Positions 32,982 to 42,369 of a stretch of DNA of 64,000 nucleotides are shown in pieces. Below the pieces are notes generated by a model. That model saw only the letters and a list, made by a program, of their open reading frames with translations. It was not told the origin of the DNA and did not search any database. The DNA is from Pseudoleptotrichia goodfellowii (lineage in GTDB: Bacteria > Fusobacteriota > Fusobacteriia > Fusobacteriales > Leptotrichiaceae): the NCBI RefSeq assembly GCF_007990505.1, contig NZ_AP019822.1, forward strand, positions 868,001 to 932,000. Direction: 5' to 3'. Positions within the stretch are counted from its first letter, which is position 1. Each line of letters starts with the position of its first letter. Position numbers and translations under genes: made by a program.

Positions 32982-34532
32982 ATGGAAACGAATTTGAAAA
33001 AATCAAAGAAAAAGTATTCTTTATCTTTTTTTGACTGGATTGAAAAAATAGGGAATAAACTTCCGAATTCAGTATTTATTTTTATAAGTTTAGCAGTAGT
33101 TGTAATTATTGCTTCAGAGATCGTGCACAGAATGGGTATTACGGTATCTTATTTTGATGCCAAGAAAAGTGAAAATGTAGTTGTGAGTGCGGTTTCACTT
33201 ATGAACCGAGAAGGATTTGTATACATGATTACTTCGATGGTTAAAAACTTTACGAGTTTTGCACCGTTAGGAGTAGCCCTTGTTGCAATGATTGGAGTGG
33301 GAGTTGCTGAATATTCAGGTTTAATCGATGCTTTTTTAAAAAAGATAGTATTATCCGTACCAAATAGATATATAACTGCAACAATAGTATTTGTGGGTAT
33401 TATATCGAATATTGCTGCAGATTCTGGATATCTTGTAGTAATTCCGTTAGGAGGGATTATATTTTTAAGTTTAAAAAGACATCCCTTTGCAGGTATTGCA
33501 GCCGCATTTGCAGGAGTTTCTGCAGGATTTTCGGCAAATCTGCTTATAGGACCTATCGATGCTCAATTATCAGGAATTACAAATGAAGCACTTAAAATAG
33601 CAGGAATAGATAGAACAATTAGCCCTACTGCCAACTGGTTTTTCTTATCAATTTCAACAATTTTATTAACAATAATAGGAACAGTAGTTACAGAAAAAAT
33701 TATTGAACCGAGATTGGGAAAATATGAAAAAGATACTCAAAATTTTGAATATTCTCAATTAACAGAACTGGAAAATAAAGGATTATTCTGGTCAGGAATA
33801 GTTGTGGTAATATTCGTGATAGCTTTAGGTTTCATGATTTTTCCTGAAAATGCAATATTAAAAACATTGGATCCTAAAACGTCAACTTATACATTAAATG
33901 CTTTTTTAAATAACGGAATTGTACCGATAATAATGATATTTTTTCTCATTCCGGGTATAATTTACGGAGTGATAACTAAGAGTATAAAAAATACTAAAGA
34001 TATAGTCAAAGGAATGAATAAATCAATGGAAACTATGTCTGTTTTTCTTGTTATAGTATTTTTCGCTTCACAATTTATAAGTTATTTTAATCATTCAAAA
34101 TTAGGATTTATAATATCTGTTAAGGGTGCAATTTTCTTAAGAAATATCGGATTTACAGGGCTCCCTTTAATAGTTACTTTTGTATTTTTATGTGCGTTTA
34201 TAAATCTTTTCATGGCTTCTGCTTCTGCAAAATGGGCAATAATGGCACCTATATTTATTCCTATGATGTATAATCTCAATATATCTCCTGCAATGACTCA
34301 GCTTGCATACAGAATAGGAGATTCATCAACTAATATAATTATGCCTCTTATGAGCTATTTTCCGTTGATTGTTGCTTATATGAATAAATATGACGAAGAT
34401 GCAGGAGTAGGAAATTTAATTTCTTTGATGCTGCCTTATTCACTGTTCTTTTTAATAGGATGGACTATTATGCTTGTTTTATGGTATCTTACAGGATTGC
34501 CGATAGGTCCGGATGCTTTTTTACATGTATAA
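32982..34532 (+). CDS. AbgT-family transporter (p-aminobenzoyl-glutamate transporter-like)
   Basis: The 516-residue inner-membrane protein matches the AbgT family: FFDWIEKIGNKLPNSVFIF near the start, GVGVAEYSGLID, and the characteristic helical-hairpin segments SNIAADSGYLVVIPLGG and MASASAKWAIMAPIFIPM. Members either import p-aminobenzoyl-glutamate or export p-aminobenzoate and sulfonamides. No peptidase partners (abgA, abgB) are adjacent, so direction and substrate are open. RBS TGGAGGT lies 7 bases before the ATG. It is a single-gene unit. Confidence 0.9.
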   Translation: METNLKKSKKKYSLSFFDWIEKIGNKLPNSVFIFISLAVVVIIASEIVHRMGITVSYFDAKKSENVVVSAVSLMNREGFVYMITSMVKNFTSFAPLGVALVAMIGVGVAEYSGLIDAFLKKIVLSVPNRYITATIVFVGIISNIAADSGYLVVIPLGGIIFLSLKRHPFAGIAAAFAGVSAGFSANLLIGPIDAQLSGITNEALKIAGIDRTISPTANWFFLSISTILLTIIGTVVTEKIIEPRLGKYEKDTQNFEYSQLTELENKGLFWSGIVVVIFVIALGFMIFPENAILKTLDPKTSTYTLNAFLNNGIVPIIMIFFLIPGIIYGVITKSIKNTKDIVKGMNKSMETMSVFLVIVFFASQFISYFNHSKLGFIISVKGAIFLRNIGFTGLPLIVTFVFLCAFINLFMASASAKWAIMAPIFIPMMYNLNISPAMTQLAYRIGDSSTNIIMPLMSYFPLIVAYMNKYDEDAGVGNLISLMLPYSLFFLIGWTIMLVLWYLTGLPIGPDAFLHV

Positions 34533-34901
34533 TTAAGTTAAGTAATAGAATTTTATCGGGAAATAAATTAATAAATAAAAATTTTATTAAATATCATAAT
34601 AATTTTATTTAATAAATTCTTCTTTTTAAATTTTTAGTGAAAAAATAAAATAATTAAAAAACTAATGTTTTTTATGTATTGAGAAATATTTTTTGAATAA
34701 TTTATTATTGTAATAATTTTATATTAAAATGAAATTTGGATTTTCGATATATAACATATATTTTTATTTTATTTATATAAGTGTTATAATTGCCAAAGAA
34801 ATTTTTAAAGAAAAGAATCTAAATTTCTTGTTTTCTGCAGCGTAGTAGGATAGAAAAATTGTGATTTATGAAAAAAATTAAAAAATGAAAGGAAAGTAGG
34901 G
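34533..34901. other. 369-base AT-rich intergenic region before the autotransporter
   Basis: No gene is seen here. It contains an AT-only inverted repeat around 34565-34615 (AAAATTTTATT and AATAATTTTATT segments) that may end abgT transcription, and the autotransporter promoter near 34785. Confidence 0.5.
34782..34790 (+). promoter_or_regulatory. Extended -10 promoter of the autotransporter
   Basis: TGT-TATAAT at 34782-34790 is an extended -10 box. No good -35 is seen. The leader is about 105 bases. Confidence 0.5.
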
Positions 34902-37900
34902 ATGAAGAAAAAAACGATATTATTAGCGTTATTAATAGCTGTCTTGGCAAGCTGTGGAGGCGGCGGTGGTGGAGGAGGTGCAGCACCGCAAAGTGGAGGA
35001 CCTTCACCTATAATACCTTCTCCGGGAACAAATCCGGGAGGAAATAGCGGTTCAGGAGGAAACGGAGGGAACAATGGGAGTGGAATTATAGGAAACGGAC
35101 AAAATCCGGGTTCAGGAATTAATCCTCAAAATCCTTCAAATCCGGGTTCAGGATTAATGCCGCAAAATCCTAATGTACCGGATCAATTTCCTAAGCCCAC
35201 AGACAATAGACAAACAACAGGTACAGGAGTAAAACTGGGCGTTTTGGATGATGATTTTGTCAGTGGAGATGCATTTACGCAAAGATTTTATAAAGATCCT
35301 TTTCTTCTTGTAGGAACACGTTTCGATGAAGTTTTAAGGCAGGAATTCGGAAACAGATTTGAAGCTTTAGCTAAAGATCAAGGTATTCCTGGTCGGGATG
35401 ATCACGGTTTGATGGTTGCTACAATTATGGCTGGAAAAAGTGGAAAAGGAGCTACAGGCTCTACAGTTTATGGAGCAAGTTTCGGAGAAAGTAACGGTTC
35501 TGTAATAATAGATACTAATAAATATATAGAACTCCGTAATAAAGGTGTAAAAATATACAATCAATCTTTTGGAACACCGAATGAATTTAACATGCCGGGT
35601 ATAAATTATCGGAATGAGATATGGAATTCGTTAAAAACTGCTGGAGTTTGGACTCAAGATCAGATAGATCATAAAACAGATGAATTAATAAATTTTTATA
35701 AAGATTCTGTAAATGACGGTGCATTGTTCGTATGGGCAGCAGGAAACAGAAAAAAAGCAGGTAATAATGTGGTAACTCTTAATAATCCTACTATTCAGGC
35801 AGGGTTACAGGAATATATACCAAGTCTTTATAAAGGTTGGATTGCTGTAGTAGGAGTGAGAGATGACGGAACTGAATTCGGACCTCATTTGGCAAGAGCA
35901 GGAGCTGCAAGGATGTGGACAATATCAGCAAACGGATATTGCGAATTGTCGGGATGTTCAGAATACGGCTCATCTTTCGCAGCACCGAGAGTAACAGCGG
36001 CAGCAGCTAAAGTAAAAGAAAAATTTCCCTGGATGACAGGACATGAATTAAAACAGACATTATTGACAACAGCTAAAGATTTGGGAGATCCGGGAGTAGA
36101 TGGAATATTCGGTTGGGGACTTTTAGATGAACAGAAAGCATTGAAAGGACCTGCTCAATTTAATTCTGAACTTCTTGTAGGAAAAAGTGGAGTGAATGCA
36201 GGATTAAAAGGACAATTTAATGCCAATATTACAAATAACCTGACTTCTATATTTGAAAATGATATTGATGGTGAAGGCGGATTAAAAAAATCCGGTAACG
36301 GTAAATTGATTTTAACAGGAAACAACAGTTATCAGGGAAGCACCGATATAGAAGAGGGAACTCTTGAAATATATGGAGATAACGGTTCGAATATAACTAT
36401 TAAAAATCAGGGAACTTTAATCACTTATCCCAAAACAATGATAGGATTAAAAAACTATAATGGAAATGTTATACCGAAAAATGTGGAAAATAACGGAGGA
36501 ACTCTTGAAAATAAAGGTTCAGGAGCAGTTATAACAGGAAATTATACAGCAACAAACGGTTCGGTAACAAAAGCCGAAATCGGAACAAAATTAACTGTAA
36601 AAGGTGCAGTTAATTTAAACGGAGGAAATACTTTAAGACAAACTATGAGCGGGTATATTACTGCTAAACCTTTAAGCTCAACTGTAATTGAGGCGGAAAA
36701 AGGAATAAACGGAACGTTTGATAAAGTTGAAACTCCTGAATTAATAAATGGCTCTGCAACAGTTGAAGGAAACAAAGTAGTTTCCACAGTAAGCAGAAAA
36801 AATGTTGAAGATTATGTATCTACTTTGAGTTTATCGGATACAATGAGAAATAACGTAGCTCAAAACATTGAAACATCATTTAAAGAACTTGACAGTCAAA
36901 TAGAAAACGGAAATACTGAAAATGTAAAATCTTTCTCAAAAAGTGCGGCATTACTGCAAAAACTTTCATTGCCTAATACTGCAGCAGTGCTTGACAGCTT
37001 GTCAGGTCAAATATATGCTTCTGCACAGGCATTGACATTCCAGCATTCACAAACAGTGAATAAAGACTTGTCCAATAGACTTGTAATGCTTGGAACATTG
37101 GACAACGTAGGAGATAATGCAGGTATATGGGTAACAGGAATAGGAGCAAACGGAAGATTGAGACAGGAAGGCTTCGGAGTAGGAAAACACATACATACGG
37201 AGGACAGGTAGGAATAGATAAAGCATTCGGAAACAGTTTAATATTGGGAACGGCATTATCATATTCAAAATCCGATGTGAAGTTTGACAGATACGGAGGA
37301 GAATCCAAAGGAGACGGTTTCGGAATATCGTTATACGGAAGACTTGGAAATAAAGAAGTGCCATATTACTTACAGGGAAGAATAGGATTAGGCTTTATAA
37401 CAAGTAATGTGGAAAGAGATATACTGTTAGGAAGCGGAGATATATCGAGAGCGAAGATAGAGCATAGAGATAAAGTGTTCTCGGGATATTTGGAAAGCGG
37501 CTATGATGCAAAGATAGGAAGTCTGACAATAACACCGTATGTGGGATTAAGTCATGATACAGTGGAAAGAGGAGCGTTCAGTGAAGAGAACAGTCAGTTC
37601 GGACTTACAGCAGATAAGAAAAGATATAATCAGACATCAGCGTTATTGGGATTGAGATTAGGCAAATCAGTAAACTGGAGCAATGGAAGCAAGACGACAT
37701 TCCAAGGGTATGTAACACAGTATATAGGATTTAAGAAACAGGATTTAAGTTTTGAAGCAGCCTATAGCGGACTGTCCAATGCAAGATTTAAAGTGGAAGG
37801 GATAGGACTTTCAAAGAACAGTACATGGGCAGGAATAGGAGTATTGACAGAAGTAAATCCTGGATTTGCATGGTATGTAAACTATGATGCAAAAATGGAG

Positions 37901-37954
37901 AAAAATAAATTGAACAATAATGTATTTACGACAGGATTCAGATTTAATTTCTAA
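34902..37954 (+). pseudogene. Subtilase-type autotransporter lipoprotein (NalP-like), frameshifted at 37184-37187
   Basis: Joined across one frameshift, this is a protein of about 1017 residues. The lipoprotein signal peptide ends LASC with Cys18, followed by an eight-Gly run and a Gly/Pro/Asn linker to about 105. The S8 protease domain has Asp116 (VLDDDF), His168 (DDHGL), oxyanion Asn282 (AAGN) and Ser358 (GSSFAAP). An autotransporter beta-strand repeat (LKKSGNGKLILTGNNSYQG) follows. The barrel (ALTFQHSQ through the C-terminal FRFNF) ends in Phe as expected. At AAAA (37184-37187) the frame breaks; a fifth A would continue GKTHTYGGQVG. It may be a mutation, phase variation or a sequencing error. 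NalP of Neisseria is a comparable lipidated, phase-variable protease. Confidence 0.85.
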
Positions 37955-38040
37955 TATGATCTTAAATCTGTTGTAATCAGATTTATGACATGGATTTGTC
38001 AGTTGAAGGAAACTATAACAGTATTAAAAAATAATAAAAA

Positions 38041-38086
38041 GGAGCTTTTGAGATGAGATTCATTAATCTTATCAAAGCTCCGTTTT
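38041..38086. terminator. Long-stem terminator after the autotransporter
   Basis: GGAGCTTT...AGATT pairs with AATCT...AAAGCTCC over about 16 bp with small interruptions, followed by GTTTTTATTT. It can also serve the convergent minus-strand gene. Confidence 0.85.
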
Positions 38087-38108
38087 TATTTGTATTTATT
38101 TTAAAAAA

Positions 38109-38447
38109 TTATTGAGAAACAGTACATGTATTTTCTATTCCTGAAGATCCTGTGTAAACTGTATTTCTACCGTCAGTAAAAAATTCTATTCCTTTTACAT
38201 TTGTGTATCTTGTCCCTCCAGCAGATTTGGCAAGTCTTAAATTGTAAACTTTTCCTTCACTATCAGTTACTTTTGCAGTTCTTTTTGTAGGATAAGTTAC
38301 TTTTATACTTTCACTTCCACAGTTGTAAGCAGTTACAGATACTTGCTTCTGTGTTTTTTTAACTGTTTTAGTATAAGATACAGAATTTATCCCTGTCGTT
38401 AATAAAAGTACGGATAATGCAACAGTAAAGCTTTTTGCTTTTTTCAT
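38109..38447 (-). CDS. Exported MliC/PliC-like C-type lysozyme inhibitor
   Basis: The 112-residue protein has a signal peptide (about 1-23) and a small beta-rich domain. YNCGSESIKVTYP is followed by RLAKSAGGTRYTNVKGIEFFTDG and a closing NTCTVS. The SxxGxRY segment matches the loop (SASGARY) that MliC/PliC inhibitors insert into the lysozyme active site, and the two cysteines fit the expected disulfide. There is no lipobox, so it is a soluble periplasmic type. It would protect peptidoglycan from host lysozyme. It is convergent with the autotransporter and is a single-gene unit. Confidence 0.75.
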   Translation of the reverse strand: MKKAKSFTVALSVLLLTTGINSVSYTKTVKKTQKQVSVTAYNCGSESIKVTYPTKRTAKVTDSEGKVYNLRLAKSAGGTRYTNVKGIEFFTDGRNTVYTGSSGIENTCTVSQ

Positions 38448-38542
38448 GAGTATTCCTTCTTTCTATAAATTATATTTGTGAATAAGTTATACTCTTGCTG
38501 TATTTGTTTAAAATTTGAGATTGCTTAATTTAAAATTTGAAG

Positions 38543-40648
38543 CTACAGTTTGAACAGCAAATCCTTGTAAGTAGGCAAAGTCCAAATAGAATTATCTATA
38601 ATTTTTTCCAAATTATCGCAGGGAACTCTTAAAGATTCAAGTCCTGTAGCCAGATACATTGCAGCCAAGTCTGTTTTTTTGCCTAAATCTTTTTCAGTTT
38701 TTACTTTTTCAATTTTCTTTTCAAGAGATTTTATCTCTTTTCTGAGATTCGTAACATTCAGAATAACTTCTTTTAAAAGGAATTCCTGTTCTTTTGCATA
38801 GTTTTTATCAAATTTTGAAACTTTTTCGATATTGTCAGCCAATAAATTTGCATACTTCAGTCCTGCAGGCAAAATAGCTTTATTTGCAATATCAATCAAA
38901 GTTTTAGATTCTATTACCAAATGAGTAACATATCTTTCCGCATAGGCATTGTAACGTGCTATAGATTCTTGCTTTGAGAGCATACCCGTTTCTTCTGTCA
39001 TTTGAAGAATTTCCGAATCCAGATGTTTTCTTAAAGCCAAATTTGAAGAAAGTTCGTTTGTAAGACCTCTTTTTTCGGCTTCTTTTTTCCATTCATTACT
39101 GTATCCGTTTCCGTTAAATATAATTCTTCCATGTTTTTTGTAAGCATTTGTTATAATTTCGGTAATAGTTTTATCCAAATCTTTTTTCTGTGCTTTTTCC
39201 AGCTTGTCGGCATATTCTTTTAAGACTTTTCCTACTGCTGCATTGATTGCTGCAGCACTTGTTGCAGGAGTGGAACTCGAACCCGGCATTCTGAATTCAA
39301 ATTTGTTTCCTGTAAAAGCAAAAGGAGAAGTTCTGTTTCTGTCGCCTGAATCCATATTAAGAGTAGGCAATACGTCAACTCCTAAATTAAGTTTGGACAT
39401 TTCGGAAACAGGTAATTTTTTCTTCAGAGCAATATTTTCAAATATTGATGTCAGTTCATCGCCGAGAAAAATAGAAATAATAGCCGGCGGAGCTTCATGC
39501 CCTCCCAATCTGTGATCGTTTGTGGCACTGGCAGTGGTAACTCTCAATAACGGATAATATCTGTCGATAGCTTCTATTACTGCAGATACAAAAAGCAGGA
39601 ATCTTTTATTTGTTTTCGGATCTTTTCCGGGGCTGAACAGATTTTTTCCGTCATCAGTACTTAATGACCAGTTATTATGTTTTCCCGAACCGTTTACTCC
39701 GGCGAAAGGTTTTTCGTGAAGTAAAGCTACAAGTCCATGTCTTAATGCAATTTTTTCAATGGTTTCCATAATTATCTGATTCTGATCTGAAGCTAAATTG
39801 GCTACAGAAAATAGCGGTGCTATTTCAAACTGGTTAGGAGCAACTTCGTTATGTCTTGTTTTAGCGGGAACTCCCAATTTCCATAATTCTACATCAACAT
39901 CACTCATAAAATTAATAACTTTTTCTTTTATTTTTCCGTAATAATGGTCGCTTAATTCCTGACCTTTCGGTGCAGGAGCTCCGAATAATGTTCTTCCTGT
40001 AAGCAATAAATCATCTCTTGCTTCAAATAAGTCTTTATTTACAAGGAAATATTCCTGTTCAATTCCTAAAGTGTTGAACACATGCTTTACTTCTGCATTT
40101 CCTAAGGCTTTCAATATTCTCAAAGACTGTTTATTAATATATTTCATAGTTCTTAGTAAAGGAACTTTTTTGTCGAGAGCTTCTCCGTTAAAAGAAATAA
40201 AAGCGGTAGGAATATAAAGTGTAACGCCGTTTTTATTTTCTCTTATAAAAGGATAGGAACTCGTATCCCATACAGTGTAACCTCTTGCTTCAAATGTACT
40301 TCTCAATCCGCCGTTAGGGAAAGAAGAAGCGTCAGATTCGCCTTTTATAAGGCTGCTTCCTGAAAATTTATAAATAATATCTTTATCTCCTGTAGGCTCT
40401 AAAAATGATTCGTGTTTTTCGGCAGTCAAATCAGTCAAAGGCTGAAACCAGTGACAATAATGAGTAGCTCCCCTTTTTGTAGCCCAGTCTTTCATAGCGT
40501 TAGCTATAACTTCGGCAGATTCTTTTGATAATTCCGTTTCTCCCAACTGAGAAGCCTGAAATTCTTTAAAAACCGATTTAGGCACTCTTTTTTTTAAATT
40601 ACTTTCGGTAAAAACATTTTCACCGAAAACTTTCATAGCGTTTTCCAT
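38543..40648 (-). CDS. glnN: Glutamine synthetase, type III
   Basis: The 701-residue enzyme makes glutamine from glutamate and ammonia with ATP. Its length and the N-terminal region (VFGENVFTESNLKKRVPKSVFKEF, ATKRGATHYCHWFQPLTD) are those of GSIII, which forms dodecamers in anaerobes such as Bacteroides. Catalytic segments include KHNNWSLS, ATSATNDHRLGGHEAPPAI-like (TASATNDHRLGGHEAP) and NRTSPFAFTG. It is a single-gene unit with RBS GAGAGG before the ATG at 40648, transcribed away from the flavin reductase gene. Confidence 0.95.
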   Translation of the reverse strand: MENAMKVFGENVFTESNLKKRVPKSVFKEFQASQLGETELSKESAEVIANAMKDWATKRGATHYCHWFQPLTDLTAEKHESFLEPTGDKDIIYKFSGSSLIKGESDASSFPNGGLRSTFEARGYTVWDTSSYPFIRENKNGVTLYIPTAFISFNGEALDKKVPLLRTMKYINKQSLRILKALGNAEVKHVFNTLGIEQEYFLVNKDLFEARDDLLLTGRTLFGAPAPKGQELSDHYYGKIKEKVINFMSDVDVELWKLGVPAKTRHNEVAPNQFEIAPLFSVANLASDQNQIIMETIEKIALRHGLVALLHEKPFAGVNGSGKHNNWSLSTDDGKNLFSPGKDPKTNKRFLLFVSAVIEAIDRYYPLLRVTTASATNDHRLGGHEAPPAIISIFLGDELTSIFENIALKKKLPVSEMSKLNLGVDVLPTLNMDSGDRNRTSPFAFTGNKFEFRMPGSSSTPATSAAAINAAVGKVLKEYADKLEKAQKKDLDKTITEIITNAYKKHGRIIFNGNGYSNEWKKEAEKRGLTNELSSNLALRKHLDSEILQMTEETGMLSKQESIARYNAYAERYVTHLVIESKTLIDIANKAILPAGLKYANLLADNIEKVSKFDKNYAKEQEFLLKEVILNVTNLRKEIKSLEKKIEKVKTEKDLGKKTDLAAMYLATGLESLRVPCDNLEKIIDNSIWTLPTYKDLLFKL

Positions 40649-40733
40649 AAGTTCCTCTCATTCTTAAAAAAAATTTTTTATTATTTATTATAGAGTAATA
40701 ATATATGAAACTTTTCAATATGTCAAATATTAT

Positions 40734-40762
40734 TTGATAAAATTTGCGTTATTTGTTATAAT
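40734..40762 (+). promoter_or_regulatory. Promoter of the flavin reductase gene
   Basis: TTGATA (40734-40739), 17 bases, TATAAT (40757-40762). The predicted start lies only a few bases before the RBS GGAGG (40773-40777). Confidence 0.75.
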
Positions 40763-40783
40763 TTCAATCAATGGAGGTGTTGT

Positions 40784-41287
40784 ATGGAATTTCATGAAAT
40801 AAAAATAGAGGATTTTAATTTGAATCCTTTTACAAGCACAAAAGAATGGTGTCTGGTAACGGCGGGAGATGAAAAAGGTATTAATACAATGACTGTTACC
40901 TGGGGAATGATGGGTTATCTGTGGGGCGGACCGGTGCTTTCGGTTTATATAAGACCTGAAAGATATACTAAAAAGTTTGTTGATGAGCAGAAATTCTTTT
41001 CGTTGAGCTTTTTCAGCAAAGAACACAGACCGGCACTCAGAACATTGGGAGTTAAATCGGGAAGAGACGGAGATAAAATTAAAGAAGTAGATTTTCATCC
41101 TGTATTTCTTGACGGAGTACCTGCTTTTGAAGAAGCCGATTTGGTAATTGTTGCAGAAAAGCTGTACGAAGATGACATAAAACCCGAAAAATTTTTAGAT
41201 GAGAGTATACCTTCAAAACTGTATAATAATGAAGGAGCTCATATAGTTTATACGGGGAGAGTTAAAAAGATATATGTGAAAGGGTAG
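40784..41287 (+). CDS. Flavin reductase-like FMN-binding protein
   Basis: The 167-residue protein has the split-barrel flavin reductase fold: NPFTSTKEWCLVTAGDEKGINTMTVTWGMMGYLWGGPVLSVYIRPERYTKK holds the FMN-binding segments, and FFSLSFFSKEHRPALRTLG follows. Related proteins reduce flavins with NAD(P)H or carry electrons as flavoredoxins. The partner is unknown. It has its own consensus promoter and is divergent from glnN. A short perfect hairpin and then the second palindromic element follow the stop. Confidence 0.82.
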   Translation: MEFHEIKIEDFNLNPFTSTKEWCLVTAGDEKGINTMTVTWGMMGYLWGGPVLSVYIRPERYTKKFVDEQKFFSLSFFSKEHRPALRTLGVKSGRDGDKIKEVDFHPVFLDGVPAFEEADLVIVAEKLYEDDIKPEKFLDESIPSKLYNNEGAHIVYTGRVKKIYVKG

Positions 41288-41292
41288 AGTTA

Positions 41293-41313
41293 TTAGGGGA
41301 GTTTCTCCCCTAA
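41293..41313 (+). terminator. Perfect 9-bp hairpin after the flavin reductase gene
   Basis: TTAGGGGAG (41293-41301) and CTCCCCTAA (41305-41313) pair perfectly around a TTT loop. No T-tract follows, so termination is plausible but not certain. Confidence 0.5.
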
Positions 41314-41323
41314 AACCCCACTG

Positions 41324-41431
41324 CAACCTCAAATTTTACATACTCAAAAATGCCCGTTCGCTATGAAAATAAAAAGGATATTTTCATAATGCTTACTGAT
41401 ACATTTTTCACGTTGTAAAATTTGAAGGTTG
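41324..41431. repeat. 108-bp extragenic palindromic element (copy B)
   Basis: The outer arms CAACCT(T)CAAATTTTACA (from 41324, and inverted to 41431), a middle pair AAAAATG/CATTTTT and an inner pair TATGAAAATA/TATTTTCATA (41362-41371, 41379-41388) give one long imperfect hairpin. The organisation is the same as in copy A at 8694-8833, although the base sequence differs. Confidence 0.7.
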
Positions 41432-41488
41432 TTTTTATTTTAAGTATATTAAAGCAGAAAAATTTTAATTAAAAGTTTTGATATTTTT

Positions 41489-42223
41489 CTAATTCTTTTT
41501 TACTCTTTCGACAAATCTTTTAAATAATTTTGCTGAATTTTCATCAGTATGAATCATTGATTCGGGGTGCCATTGTACACCTAAAATAAATTTATCGTCG
41601 GAAATGTTTTCTATTCCTTCAACGACACCGTCCTTGCTTAAAGCGGTTACTTTGAAATCGTCGGCAACTTTATTTACGACTTGATGATGAAAACTGTTTA
41701 CAAGTCCTTCTTTTCCGAAAATTTCACTTAAAAAGCTGTTTTCTTTTATTTCGACAGTGTGAGTAGGTCTGTCCCATTTTGTAACTTGGGAATGTTTTAT
41801 ATAGATATCTTTATTATACGATAAATCCTGATACATTGTTCCGCCGAAAGCGACATTTATTACCTGATGTCCTCTGCATATTCCCAAGACGGGTTTTTTC
41901 TGATCGACAGCAGTTTTCAAGAGTAAAATGTCGAAATTATCTCTGTCTAAAAAAGTTTCTCCTATATGCTGTTTAGGCTCTTCTCCGAAAAGTTGAGGAA
42001 ATATATCATGTCCTCCTGATAAAATTAATCCGTCTACGTATTTAATCTGTTCTTTTGTAACCTCTTTGTCAGTGTTGAAAGGGATAATGAAAGGAATCCC
42101 TCCGGCTTTTATTAAAGCTTCTACATAAGCGTGATTTACATATGCACGCTGATAACCTGTAAAAACTCCTCCTTCAGCAATAAGTATACTTCCCGATATT
42201 CCTATAATAGGCTTTTTGTCCAT
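41489..42223 (-). CDS. Class I glutamine amidotransferase, gamma-glutamyl-GABA hydrolase (PuuD)-like
   Basis: The 244-residue protein belongs to peptidase family C26. The nucleophile Cys lies in VLGICRGHQVINVAFGG (about 111-127) and the His-Glu pair in GVQWHPES near the C-terminus. PuuD-type enzymes release GABA from gamma-glutamyl-GABA in putrescine use; other members cleave gamma-glutamyl peptides. No putrescine genes are nearby, so the substrate is open. RBS AAGGAGAA precedes the ATG. It is a single-gene unit next to palindromic element B. Confidence 0.85.
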   Translation of the reverse strand: MDKKPIIGISGSILIAEGGVFTGYQRAYVNHAYVEALIKAGGIPFIIPFNTDKEVTKEQIKYVDGLILSGGHDIFPQLFGEEPKQHIGETFLDRDNFDILLLKTAVDQKKPVLGICRGHQVINVAFGGTMYQDLSYNKDIYIKHSQVTKWDRPTHTVEIKENSFLSEIFGKEGLVNSFHHQVVNKVADDFKVTALSKDGVVEGIENISDDKFILGVQWHPESMIHTDENSAKLFKRFVERVKKN

Positions 42224-42369
42224 AAGCTATTCTCCTTATAAAAAATTTTAAATTTACCAGTATTTATATTTAACCACAATTTATCTTCTTAGTCAAATGG
42301 TATTTATAAATATGAAAAATTATGATATAATCTATAAAATAAACAATTCAGACTAAAGGGGAAATTATT

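Noticed and set aside
34971..34983. Gly-codon run after the lipobox as a phase-variable homopolymer
   Set aside because: The eight-glycine stretch is coded by mixed GGC/GGT/GGA codons and not by a pure G-tract, so slippage is unlikely there.
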